Origin: a bacterium
GTDB taxonomy: Bacteria > Myxococcota_A > Bradymonadia > REDH01
DNA length: 62,585 nucleotides
NCBI GenBank assembly: GCA_030427825.1
Contig: JAUICO010000010.1
Span: forward strand, 1-62,585
Reading direction: 5' to 3'
Both the position numbers and the translations under genes were made by a program. The notes beneath the pieces are model-generated. The model did not search any database and was not told where the DNA came from. It saw only the letters and a program-made list of their open reading frames with translations. Within the stretch, counting starts at the first letter, position 1. Each line of letters starts with the position of its first letter. Shown here one piece after another: positions 8,896 through 17,319 of the stretch.

Positions 8896-9780
8896 ATGAT
8901 GACAGCTACCACCCAGATGCTCGTTCGACCCGACGCCACGCCCCTCCAGGTGCGGCAGCAGCTACGCGCACTTCGCCACATCGCCACGCCGTGGCTGCGC
9001 CGGCACCTGCCCCACAGCCTGCGAGTCGAGCGGGTCCGAGCAATGCGCTATCCGGAATGGGTGGCAGAACGGCGCATCGTGGCGACTCGCGTCGCGTCCG
9101 CCCACGAGCGGCGACAGATGTGCACAGAGCTGTGCCTCGTCAGCTCTCCATTCAGGCGTGCTACCAGCGGATACAGCGAAGAGATGCAGGCGGGCAAAGA
9201 GCATAACGTTCGGCGAGCCGCTACGCTGCTCAACAACATCATCATCGAGCCGGGTCAGCTCTTTTCGTACCATCACGTCGTCGGCAGGCCCTCCTACCTT
9301 CGCGGCTTCGTCGACGGCCCCGAGATGCATGACGGTGAGATGGTAGCCGGAGTCGGCGGCGGTTGCTGCCAGATCGCAAACCAACTGCTCAACCTGGCAC
9401 TCAGCGCCGGACTCGAAGTCGTCGAACGACACCGACACGCCCTTGACCTCTATCCCGACAGCGACCGGACCATCCCCTTCGGGCTCGGCGCAACCGTCTT
9501 CTACAATCAGGCCGATCTCAGGTTTCGAAACAACAGCGCTCAGGCTCTACGACTCCGCTTCGACGCCGGCGGAGACTGTCTCACGGGTGCCATCGCAGCG
9601 CCGGGCAAGGCGCGACGCCACGTGCTGGTGACCGAACGAAACCATCGTTTCGAGGAGCGCAGCGACGGATGGTACCGGGCCAACGAGATCTGGCGCGCGA
9701 TCACGGACGAGGACGGCAGAACGACAGAGGAATGCGTACTCAGAAACGATGCCCGCGTCCTGTACGATGTGCCCTGCTGA
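8896..9780 (+). CDS. VanW family protein
   Basis: A 294-residue protein with a VanW domain over most of its length. EHNVRRAATLLNNIIIEPGQLFSYH is followed by VGRPSYLRGF and the family hallmark GVGGGCCQIANQLLNLAL (GGGCCQ at about 154-159), then TVFYNQADLRFRN. VanW proteins accompany some vancomycin-resistance operons and peptidoglycan-binding proteins, but their chemistry is not established. Unlike many relatives this one has no clear signal peptide or membrane anchor, so it looks cytoplasmic. AGGGA precedes two consecutive ATGs (8896 and 8899); either may be used. No resistance ligase or dipeptidase genes are nearby, so a resistance role is not implied. Confidence 0.88.
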   Translation: MMTATTQMLVRPDATPLQVRQQLRALRHIATPWLRRHLPHSLRVERVRAMRYPEWVAERRIVATRVASAHERRQMCTELCLVSSPFRRATSGYSEEMQAGKEHNVRRAATLLNNIIIEPGQLFSYHHVVGRPSYLRGFVDGPEMHDGEMVAGVGGGCCQIANQLLNLALSAGLEVVERHRHALDLYPDSDRTIPFGLGATVFYNQADLRFRNNSAQALRLRFDAGGDCLTGAIAAPGKARRHVLVTERNHRFEERSDGWYRANEIWRAITDEDGRTTEECVLRNDARVLYDVPC

Positions 9781-9831
9781 ACAGCGATTGGGCCGTGCCG
9801 ACAAACCGCAAAGGTCGCAGACGGCCCTGTG

Positions 9832-10692
9832 TCAGACGGTTACCGGCTCCGCGTCATCGACGCTGAAGTCGATCGGCATGGTCACTGCCGCCTGCTCGTG
9901 GCTCGGCGTCCACAGGGCCTGCAGATGCATGCGTCCCCGAACACCGTAGCGCCGGTACACTTCGCCCGCGTTCTCGCGCACCGTATCTGCATCCACGCCG
10001 AGAGCGTCCGCGATCACAGGCTCGGGGGCGGGTCCCAACAACGCTGCAAGCATGGCGCGCTGTTCTTCGTTCAACTGAGACCGTTCGTCATGCATGCCCA
10101 GACTTCGCACGGCGTCGTTGCTGACGCACTTGAGCGCAGGCGCGGCAGCCAGGAGCAGTGCAGGCGACAGGTCCTCGTCCATCAGCGAGATACACGGAGG
10201 AAAGAAGTACGACACCGTCGCCCAGCGCCCGGCGTTCACTTCAACGACGTTCCAGGTGTCACTTCCGAGCGCACCGGTCTCGCAGCGAACCCGGGGCTGC
10301 TCCTCTATGCAGGTACCGGTGGCGCGCACCTCGGCCTGCGACGCGCGCTCCGAGGGTGCCCCGGCCGAATTCGCGAGCTCGTTGACCCTGCGATACGGTA
10401 CGGGTCGACGTGCTGTCCGGATGCCATCGGTGGCGTCTACACGATGGGCCAGAGCGCAGTAGCGTTCACCGGTGCCGCCCTCTGAACTGTGTCGCAACCG
10501 GTCGACGCAAACGATACCGAAATTGACACCCAGCAGGCGGCAGAGCCCGCGAGTCACCGCGTGCAGAGCGTCCTGACCGTCGACCGTTGGCACCCCGTCG
10601 CATCCCCGCCACACGTCGGCGATGGCGCGCCATGCGTCGCCGTCCAATTTGTTCAGCTCATCGGCGCTATCGGCGATCATCCGAAGCTCCAA
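9832..10692 (-). CDS. LuxR-type transcriptional regulator with N-terminal sensor-like region
   Basis: A 286-residue cytoplasmic protein. The C-terminal part LNEEQRAMLAALLGPAPEPVIADALGVDADTV plus YRRYGVRGRMHLQALW is a LuxR/FixJ-type helix-turn-helix (about residues 212-268). The N-terminal 200 residues, including DALHAVTRGLCRLLGVNFGIVCVDRL and WATVSYFFPPCISLMDEDLSPALLLAAAPAL, look like a GAF-like sensory region, though the family is not certain. No phosphoacceptor receiver domain is seen. It is followed on the same strand by no close gene; the ABC ATPase lies 139 bases upstream of its start. Confidence 0.75.
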   Translation of the reverse strand: MELRMIADSADELNKLDGDAWRAIADVWRGCDGVPTVDGQDALHAVTRGLCRLLGVNFGIVCVDRLRHSSEGGTGERYCALAHRVDATDGIRTARRPVPYRRVNELANSAGAPSERASQAEVRATGTCIEEQPRVRCETGALGSDTWNVVEVNAGRWATVSYFFPPCISLMDEDLSPALLLAAAPALKCVSNDAVRSLGMHDERSQLNEEQRAMLAALLGPAPEPVIADALGVDADTVRENAGEVYRRYGVRGRMHLQALWTPSHEQAAVTMPIDFSVDDAEPVTV

Positions 10693-10831
10693 TCTCAGGG
10701 GTGCGCGGGCGAATCAAGGCGCGCCCTACTTCCGTGGATGCGTCGCCTTGATGCCAGTGGTATCGCGTGTTTCAACTTTGGTCCGAGATCGGATTGTAAC
10801 GGATCTGCCACCACCCCCGCAAGCTCAGATT

Positions 10832-11896
10832 TCAGCGTCCCGTGGACCCTGCGCTTCCATTGTCCGGGACGCACCAGCATCGCCCACTCACCCGCAAGCT
10901 GACTTTCTCTGAATGAGGCAACAGATCTTCAGCGACCGGCACCTGCAGTCGAAACTCCCCACACTGTAAATCAACACTGTGCACGCCACCGGCGAAACGC
11001 GTCCCCAAAACCCTTGCTGCCGCACCTGCGGTGTCCGCTGCCTGCACTTCAATCTGGTGCGGTCGAATCACTGCGAAGTCGCCCTTTGCGTTCTCGCGCA
11101 GGCGAAGAGCGCCAAACACACAGTCCGCCGCGCGACCGTTTCCACGCAGGGTCGCCGGAACGATCAAACAATCGCCCAGGGAACGAGCTGCGGCGGCGTC
11201 TGCGGGACGCTCGTATACGTCGCGCGGTGTCCCCGACTGAACGATCGCTCCTTCGTGAAGAATGGACACTCGGTCCGCGATCGAGAACGCGTCATCCGGG
11301 TCATGTGTCACAAAGATCGCCGACATGTCGTTGTCACGCAGGACTGCGCAGGTGGCCTCACGCAGCTCTCGGCGCAGGGAGCGGTTGAGGTTCGAGAAGG
11401 GCTCGTCAAGAAGCAGCGCCATGGGCGACGCGGCGAGCGAGCGTGCCAGCGCGACCCGCTGAGACTCGCCACCGGACAACTCCGAGGGCCGGCGCTCCGC
11501 CAGCCTGCTGACCCCCAGCCTGTCCAGCCACTCGGTCGCGGTACCGCGCTGCCCTTTGGACATTCCATACGACACGTTCTGGCGAACACTCATGTTTTGA
11601 AACAGCGCTGAGTCCTGGAACACAACACCGATGTTCCGCCTCTCGGGCGGCACGGCATTTCGCTCGCCGGCTACGTCGACGGCTCGACCACGCACCAGAA
11701 TACGGCCGCGGGCCACCCGTTGAAACCCCGCGATTGTCCGCAGAATGGTCGTCTTACCACTGCCGGATTCCCCGAGGAGCACATGGTGCTCTCCCGGACG
11801 AAGCTCGAAGCTCGCACGGTGCACGGCCTCGACGTCTCCGTAACAAACAGAGATGTCCCGCACCTCGACCGTGGGTATGGCGTGCGCCGCGTTCAA
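10832..11896 (-). CDS. ABC transporter ATP-binding protein, ferric/spermidine importer type
   Basis: A cytoplasmic ABC ATPase of about 354 residues. Walker A GESGSGKT, Q-loop VVFQDSALF, signature LSGGESQRVALARSL, Walker B LLLDEPF and the H-loop VTHD are all present. After the ATPase core (about residue 210 on), RPHQIEV, a variable stretch and VPVAEDLL form the extra C-terminal regulatory domain typical of FbpC/PotA-type importers. The start is uncertain. TTG 11896 has GGAG six bases upstream and begins the protein just before VEVRDISVCYGD. GTG 11911 is possible, and GTG/ATG-like codons up to 11977 would overlap the VOC gene. No permease gene is adjacent. Confidence 0.85.
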   Translation of the reverse strand: MNAAHAIPTVEVRDISVCYGDVEAVHRASFELRPGEHHVLLGESGSGKTTILRTIAGFQRVARGRILVRGRAVDVAGERNAVPPERRNIGVVFQDSALFQNMSVRQNVSYGMSKGQRGTATEWLDRLGVSRLAERRPSELSGGESQRVALARSLAASPMALLLDEPFSNLNRSLRRELREATCAVLRDNDMSAIFVTHDPDDAFSIADRVSILHEGAIVQSGTPRDVYERPADAAAARSLGDCLIVPATLRGNGRAADCVFGALRLRENAKGDFAVIRPHQIEVQAADTAGAAARVLGTRFAGGVHSVDLQCGEFRLQVPVAEDLLPHSEKVSLRVSGRCWCVPDNGSAGSTGR

Positions 11897-11936
11897 CTGT
11901 CGCTCCGACACGACGACGAGCCGGCGGCATGCGCCA

Positions 11937-12401
11937 TCAGCTGAGCGCGGCGATGATGTCGGCGGGCGCCTGTACAAGCTCGATCAACACACCGGCGCCA
12001 CCGATGGGTTGTGCTTCATTTCCCTTCGGATGAATAAAACACACATCGTGTCCGGCAGCGCCCTTTCGGATCCCACCGGGGGTAAAGCGAACGCCCGCCC
12101 CTTCGAGCCAAACATAGGCTGCAGAAAGATCATCAACCCACAGACCAATGTGGTTCAGCGGCGGCACGTGCACACGCGGCCGAGCCTCCGGATCGATCGG
12201 CTGCATCAGGTCGACCTCTACCGTCGCCGCGCCTTTGCCCATGATCGCAATGTCTTCATCGACGTTTTCGCTCTCGCTCCTGAAGTTGCCTACAATCTCA
12301 AGACCGAATGTGTCGATCCAGAGGGTTCGCAGCTGCTCCCTGTCCGTGGCGCCGATCGCGATCTGCTGCATGCCAAGAATTCGAAAGGGTCTGTCGCTCA
12401 T
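11937..12401 (-). CDS. VOC-fold protein, methylmalonyl-CoA epimerase/glyoxalase-like
   Basis: A 154-residue soluble protein with the paired beta-alpha-beta-beta-beta modules of the vicinal oxygen chelate fold. Likely metal-site residues are Glu in ATVEVDLM, His in [11 protein letters not shown] and Glu in [10 protein letters not shown]. The first ligand, usually His, appears as Gln in [10 protein letters not shown]. The tail [13 protein letters not shown] is typical of methylmalonyl-CoA epimerases, which interconvert the two methylmalonyl-CoA stereoisomers, but other lyases of the fold fit too. It lies 63 bases downstream of the response regulator on the same strand and could share its transcript. 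Confidence 0.8.
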   Translation of the reverse strand: MSDRPFRILGMQQIAIGATDREQLRTLWIDTFGLEIVGNFRSESENVDEDIAIMGKGAATVEVDLMQPIDPEARPRVHVPPLNHIGLWVDDLSAAYVWLEGAGVRFTPGGIRKGAAGHDVCFIHPKGNEAQPIGGAGVLIELVQAPADIIAALS

Positions 12402-12464
12402 TCCGTATCTCCGTTGTCTCTCATGAAGGATAGCAGCGAACGTGTTACCGCAGCGCCGGTCCGC

Positions 12465-13190
12465 TCAGGGCATCGGCACAAAGCGGTATCCGGCACCCCG
12501 AATCGAAAGAAAGTGCTTCGGGTTTCGGGGATCCGGTTCAAAGTACCTGCGTAGCCTGACGATGAAGTTGTCGACGGTTCGTGTGTTTGGATAGCTCTTG
12601 AGGTCCCACACTTCCGCCAACAGCTCGCGCCGGGAGATAACGCGACCGGCGTTGTCGCCGAAGTAACGCAGCAAATCCAGCTCAAGGCGGGTCAACTCGA
12701 CCGGTTCGCCCCCAACCGTCACCTCATGGGTATCGAAGTTCGCGACCACTTCGGCGAACTTGAGCTCGGCCGTCGTCGTCGGGCGCCGCCCGTTGCCGGC
12801 ATCCCAGCCGCTGCGGCGTAGCTGAGACCTGACCCTCGCCAGCAGCTCGCCCAGCTCAAAAGGCTTCCCAACATAGTCATCAGCGCCTGCCTCCAGTCCG
12901 CTGACGCGGTCATCTGCAGAGTCACGAGCCGTCAACATGATGACCGGGGTGAAGTTTCCGGATTCTCGCAGCCGCCGACACAGCTCAAATCCGTCCATAT
13001 CGGGCAGCATCACATCCAGCAGGATCAGGTCAAATGCCGCCGGGCCCACGAGCGCGTGGCTCGCGTCCCGTGCTGTCGGCGCCACCACCGCATCAAAACC
13101 CTCGATCTCGAGGTTCAGCTTCAGACCCGCAGCGAGGTGCGCCTCGTCTTCAACGACCAATACCCTGGCTTTTCGCTGCTCTTCCGTCAT
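12465..13190 (-). CDS. OmpR-family response regulator
   Basis: A 241-residue regulator. The N-terminal receiver domain has VVEDE (acidic pair around 14-16), phosphoacceptor Asp59 in LILLDVMLPDMDG, a TARDS switch region and the conserved Lys in GKPFELGEL. The C-terminal winged helix contains LTRLELDLLRYF, REELLAEVW-like spacing and RTVDNFIVRLRRYFEPDPRNPKHFLSIRGAGYRF, so it should bind DNA as a dimer after phosphorylation by the adjacent kinase. The kinase gene lies 71 bases upstream on the same strand. Target genes are not evident; the hydrolase-acyl-CoA synthetase fusion upstream is a natural candidate. Confidence 0.95.
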   Translation of the reverse strand: MTEEQRKARVLVVEDEAHLAAGLKLNLEIEGFDAVVAPTARDASHALVGPAAFDLILLDVMLPDMDGFELCRRLRESGNFTPVIMLTARDSADDRVSGLEAGADDYVGKPFELGELLARVRSQLRRSGWDAGNGRRPTTTAELKFAEVVANFDTHEVTVGGEPVELTRLELDLLRYFGDNAGRVISRRELLAEVWDLKSYPNTRTVDNFIVRLRRYFEPDPRNPKHFLSIRGAGYRFVPMP

Positions 13191-13261
13191 CGGCGCATTC
13201 CTTATGTCAGGGGCCGTGCCGCAGCAAGGCAGGGAATCACCACGCGCCGTCCCGTCTCCTG

Positions 13262-14194
13262 CTACCTCGCCCCACCGACCTCGCAGGCGTCCACAGGGAG
13301 CCGAACCACAGCCGTGGTGCCCTTACCGAGACCCTCGGACCGCAGCTTCAAGCGCCCGTCGAGTCTGCGAACCAGCCCGTCCACAACGTAGAGCCCGAGT
13401 CCCGTGCCGTGGCGCTGGCGTACTTCTTCGCTCGGGACGCGATAAAAGCGTCGGCGAATGCGCTTCAACTCGATGCCGCGAATGCCGATGCCCCTGTCCT
13501 GTACGCGAATCTCCAGGCAGCCGTTCGAAGCTGTGCCAGTATCCACAACCACCGCAGCCGGGCGGTCCGAGTACTTCACCGCGTTGTCGATCAGGTTGCT
13601 CAATATCAGCCGCAGCGACGCTCTATCTGACCGAATAACCAGATCGGACGCGATGCGGTTCTCGAGCTCACCCTCAGCGATTCCGTGGCGCCGGCGCACG
13701 CTCTCGGCGATGCTGTCGACCAGCTCGGCGAGGTGCACTTCGTTCGCATGTGTTGCCTCGCTGCGTTGCTCAAGGCGACCGGCGGCCAGGATGTCGTCGA
13801 CGAGAATGCGCAGGCGCTCGACGTCCTTCAGGATCATCCCTCGCAGGCGCTCGCGCTGCTCTTCCGCGAGAGAGTCCCTGCCAAGGGTCTCTGCGCTCAG
13901 CTTCATCGAAGCCAGGGGGCTGCGCAGCTCGTGGGTGACAGAGTCGAGGAAGCGCGTGTGCTTGCGACTGTCGAGAATCTCCCGAACCAGCACCAGCGAG
14001 ACAATCATCATGGCGACCATGATGAATACGAAGAACACGATGCCAACCACAAGGATGGGGACGGTCCCCTCTACCTCGCGAGTCATCTTGATGTAGCGGG
14101 CGAACACGATCGTCCAACCGACGAGCAGAGCGATGCTCAGCGCAACTGCAATTGAAGCGAGGGCGATCGGCAGCGAGATCGAGCGGGTGCGCAC
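13262..14194 (-). CDS. Sensor histidine kinase with minimal extracytoplasmic loop
   Basis: A 310-residue membrane kinase. Two hydrophobic segments (about 7-32 and 46-70) flank only about 14 residues outside the membrane, so there is no room for a normal periplasmic sensor domain. His88 in FLDSVTHELRSPLASMKLS is the phosphorylation site, followed by the N box NLIDNAVKYS, G1 DRGIGIRG and G2 GTGLGLYVVDGL. It should phosphorylate the downstream OmpR-type regulator. The GTG start lies one base after the stop of the large fusion gene, which argues for one operon of fusion, kinase and regulator. The kinase may sense membrane or lipid state, an inference from its architecture and neighbours. Confidence 0.94.
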   Translation of the reverse strand: MRTRSISLPIALASIAVALSIALLVGWTIVFARYIKMTREVEGTVPILVVGIVFFVFIMVAMMIVSLVLVREILDSRKHTRFLDSVTHELRSPLASMKLSAETLGRDSLAEEQRERLRGMILKDVERLRILVDDILAAGRLEQRSEATHANEVHLAELVDSIAESVRRRHGIAEGELENRIASDLVIRSDRASLRLILSNLIDNAVKYSDRPAAVVVDTGTASNGCLEIRVQDRGIGIRGIELKRIRRRFYRVPSEEVRQRHGTGLGLYVVDGLVRRLDGRLKLRSEGLGKGTTAVVRLPVDACEVGGAR

Positions 14195-14195
14195 C

Positions 14196-17100
14196 TTAGA
14201 GCCACTCCGTCGCGCGCGCGTAACGCTCGGACGTCAACGGGATGTATGCGCCCGTGACGTCATCCAGGACGTAGAGCGCATCGGCGATCGTCGCCGGGTC
14301 GGCCCCCGCAATCTTGAGTTGGTGCCTTGTGAGCTTGAATGTGCTCGTCGAGGGCAGCTCTTCCATCACCCGAATGAATAGAGGTCTCGCCGCAGGAAAA
14401 AGGTGGTCGACCACCTCGGCACCGATCGCCTCACCGTCGAAACTCGCGCCGTCCGCGAGCTGCACGGCGGCCATCCCGGCCCTGCCCTCCCGGCCCGGCA
14501 ACGACACACCATACACCGCCGCAAAGTCGATGCCGTCGAGGGCCTGCAAGACCGCCTCGACCTGTTCTGTCGACACGTTCTCGCCCTTCCATCGGAAGGT
14601 GTCTCCGATGCGGTCAACGAACCAGTAGTCGCCTTCATCATCACGGCGCATCAGGTCGCCGGTGTCGAACCAGGCGTCGCCATCTTCAAACACGTCGCGA
14701 AGCACCTTCTTCGCTGTCGAATCATTGTCCGTATATCCATCAAATCGCGCGAGGGGGTGAGACTCGCTGATGCGGGACACCAGAAGACCCGGTTCACCGG
14801 GGGCCGTAGAGATGCAGCGGCCCTCGGAGTCGCGTTCAACAACGCCGCTCACCGGGTCACAGCGCAGCAGGTCCACCAGGGTGTCCTCGGTCATCTCTCG
14901 GCCAACAGATCCGATCTTTTCGCCGGTCAGATTCACCAGGGCCACATTGCCTTCGGTCGAACCGTAGAACTCGAGCACACGGACATCGCCAAAGCGCTCC
15001 AGCAGCTGCCGCCACACCTGCTCGCGCATGCCGTTGCCCGCAAACACACGCACCGGGTGGTGGCGTTCATCCGCACTCTCAGGTGCGTTGCAGAGATACC
15101 GACAAACTTCTCCGACGTAGACAACGACCGTGACGCCATAGCGGCGCACGTCGTTCCAGAAGGTTCTGGTCGAGAACTTCGGTGCCAGCGCGAGGCGCGA
15201 GCCGCCGACGAGTGCCCCGCCGCAACCGACAAGGAGCCCGGTCGCATGATACAGGGGCAGCGAGCAGTACACGGTGTCCCTGTCAGTCAGACGACACGCG
15301 GCGGCAGCGCCCAGCGCCGCCATCGCCCAGCGCCGGTTGGTGATTTTCGCCGCCTTCGGCAGACCAGTGGTGCCGCTGGTGAACATCAGCATGGCCACAT
15401 CTTCGCCGCGACCGTTGTTTGCTCTCAGGGTATCCGGCAGCGTGACCGCGGATTCCGGCGCCAGTGTTTCCAGCTGCTTGATCGCCTCCACACCGCTGCG
15501 CTCAGAGCCGGCGAGCAGCAGCGGGCCGTCGAAGTGCAGCGACGCATCCTCTGCGTGGGCGGCATCCACGACCAATGCACACGAAGGAGCGACCTCGAGC
15601 GCGTGGCGAAGGGAAGCCCCCCGCGCGCCTGAGTTCAGGAGCACACTCACAGCCCCCATGCGATTCAGCGCACACACAACCGTCAGGTAGTCCGGATGAT
15701 TGTCCATCAACACCGCGACGTGATCCCCGGTCCCGATGTGCGCGGCGAGAAGCGCGTTCACGTAACGATTCACCCGGGCGTTTGCTTCAGCCCACGTCCA
15801 CGCCTTCTCGCCCCAAAGGAAGAAGTCGGAGTCGGGAATCGCGTCGGCCTGCTCCTGTAGTGCTCGCGCCGGCGAGACCAATGAGCTGTCACGCAGCCGC
15901 TGCAGGCGAGCCAGGCGAGGCAGCTGCCAGCGCATGCCGTCCAACACCTCGCTGACACCCAGAGTCATGTCACCGAGCCTGGACCACACCGAGTCCAACA
16001 CGTCGGTCGCTGCGTCGTACGCGATGCTGATAGCACCCTCCTCTTCGCCGCCCTCATCCTGAACGGCTCGCGCGGCCTCGCGCCGGCGGTCTCGGGCATC
16101 ACCGGCCTCATCGAGGATTTCGGGGCGCTCTCCCTGCCCGCTGTGCCAGGCCATCCAATCAACGACACAGGGCCATGTGCGATTCAACGCGCGGGATCCA
16201 ACCACGATGCCGAAGTGTCCGGCCTGAATCCAAACTTCGCTGTGAGGGGCTTTGGGTGCGGACTTTGTGATCGCACGCACAGACCTGGGCCTCGCGATCT
16301 CATCCTTACCGCCGATGAAGTAGAGAATCGGGCACTCGATGTCCGCCAGAGTTACCGGCTTGCGATCGACGACGAGACCGCCCGTCGTCATGTGGTTCTT
16401 CACCACAACCTCATCCAGGAAGCGGCGCAGCGCCGGAGCAGGCCAGGCAACAAAGCCCTCACCGTTGAGGAAGCGGCGCTTCGGTTCACGTTTCTCAAGG
16501 GCCTCGCGGTCATGCAGCAGCCCGAAGAACTGCACGACCTGCTGTACCTCCTTCTTTGCGCCGAGGAGTTTGAACCCTGTCCCGGTGAGGAAGCCGGGCA
16601 GCCCTGTGAGGTCATCCAGCGGCTTCTGAACGGCGCGCTTCGCACCGGCGAGCAGACGCGTCGCCACGTCGCCCGGCATCGGGACCGGAATCACTTTGCG
16701 CACATCGACCGGAGAACCGAAGGTAATGACCGACGCCAACGCCTCGCCCCTCCGGTACGCGGCCGCCTGGTAACAGAACATGCCGCCCTGAGAATACCCG
16801 GCGAGGTGCACATCCTCGCCGGTGTGCTCGGCGACCATCGTAACCGCTTTATCGACCGCAAGAATGTGGTCATCGAGCGTTCGCTCCAGCCCCCCCTCAA
16901 TGTCTTCGGGAACACCGAAGTCCACAAGCCAGACATCAGCGCCGGCAGCGGTGAGGAACTGAACGGAGCTGACCTCCGGCGAGATATCGTAGACTTCGGA
17001 GCTGACCATCAGCGGCGGAACCAGAACAATGGGCTGTTTGATGGCTTCCACCGGAGCCTCAGCGTCCCGTTCCCCGCCGGCGCCGGCTGCATCCGCATCG

Positions 17101-17303
17101 TCTTCCCTGTCCAAAGGAGCCTGGGGCGACGCAGTGTAGTGCCGTAGGGTGAAGGTCCGGTCGGTGTAGAACTCGTCGTACCCCGCGCTGTATGGCGCGC
17201 CGAGTCGGCCGTCGCGGATGAGAGTCATCGCGTTTCTCGCGCCTCGTCGAATCCCGCGTACCCGACGCTGCACCGAGCTCCGCCGTTCTTTCCTTTCCGC
17301 CAT
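14196..17303 (-). CDS. Alpha/beta hydrolase (PhaC-like) fused to FATP-type fatty acyl-CoA synthetase
   Basis: A 1035-residue two-part protein. Residues about 25-390 resemble the PhaC/alpha-beta hydrolase fold: PIVLVPPLMVSSEVYDISP, GADVWLVDFG, nucleophile box GYSQGG (Ser171, where PHA synthases have Cys), GGKDEIARP with a candidate Asp, and IQAGHFGIVVG with a candidate His. Residues about 470-1030 form an adenylating enzyme: P-loop MLMFTSGTTGLPKAAK, LEFYGSTEGN, WFDTGDLMRRDDEGDYWFVDR and FKLTRHQLK, most like fatty-acid transport/very-long-chain acyl-CoA synthetases. A sensible role is freeing or trapping an acyl chain and activating it with ATP and CoA. It heads an apparent operon with the kinase and regulator. 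Confidence 0.87.
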   Translation of the reverse strand: MAERKERRSSVQRRVRGIRRGARNAMTLIRDGRLGAPYSAGYDEFYTDRTFTLRHYTASPQAPLDREDDADAAGAGGERDAEAPVEAIKQPIVLVPPLMVSSEVYDISPEVSSVQFLTAAGADVWLVDFGVPEDIEGGLERTLDDHILAVDKAVTMVAEHTGEDVHLAGYSQGGMFCYQAAAYRRGEALASVITFGSPVDVRKVIPVPMPGDVATRLLAGAKRAVQKPLDDLTGLPGFLTGTGFKLLGAKKEVQQVVQFFGLLHDREALEKREPKRRFLNGEGFVAWPAPALRRFLDEVVVKNHMTTGGLVVDRKPVTLADIECPILYFIGGKDEIARPRSVRAITKSAPKAPHSEVWIQAGHFGIVVGSRALNRTWPCVVDWMAWHSGQGERPEILDEAGDARDRRREAARAVQDEGGEEEGAISIAYDAATDVLDSVWSRLGDMTLGVSEVLDGMRWQLPRLARLQRLRDSSLVSPARALQEQADAIPDSDFFLWGEKAWTWAEANARVNRYVNALLAAHIGTGDHVAVLMDNHPDYLTVVCALNRMGAVSVLLNSGARGASLRHALEVAPSCALVVDAAHAEDASLHFDGPLLLAGSERSGVEAIKQLETLAPESAVTLPDTLRANNGRGEDVAMLMFTSGTTGLPKAAKITNRRWAMAALGAAAACRLTDRDTVYCSLPLYHATGLLVGCGGALVGGSRLALAPKFSTRTFWNDVRRYGVTVVVYVGEVCRYLCNAPESADERHHPVRVFAGNGMREQVWRQLLERFGDVRVLEFYGSTEGNVALVNLTGEKIGSVGREMTEDTLVDLLRCDPVSGVVERDSEGRCISTAPGEPGLLVSRISESHPLARFDGYTDNDSTAKKVLRDVFEDGDAWFDTGDLMRRDDEGDYWFVDRIGDTFRWKGENVSTEQVEAVLQALDGIDFAAVYGVSLPGREGRAGMAAVQLADGASFDGEAIGAEVVDHLFPAARPLFIRVMEELPSTSTFKLTRHQLKIAGADPATIADALYVLDDVTGAYIPLTSERYARATEWL

Positions 17304-17319
17304 GGAGCCCTACCTCAGA

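Noticed and set aside
8896..9780. Vancomycin-resistance operon from the VanW gene
   Set aside because: No VanH, VanA/B-type ligase, VanX or VanRS pair adjoins it; VanW-domain proteins are common outside resistance operons.
14196..17303. Polyhydroxyalkanoate synthase
   Set aside because: The nucleophile position has Ser (GYSQGG), not the Cys of PHA synthases, and no phaA/phaB genes are near.
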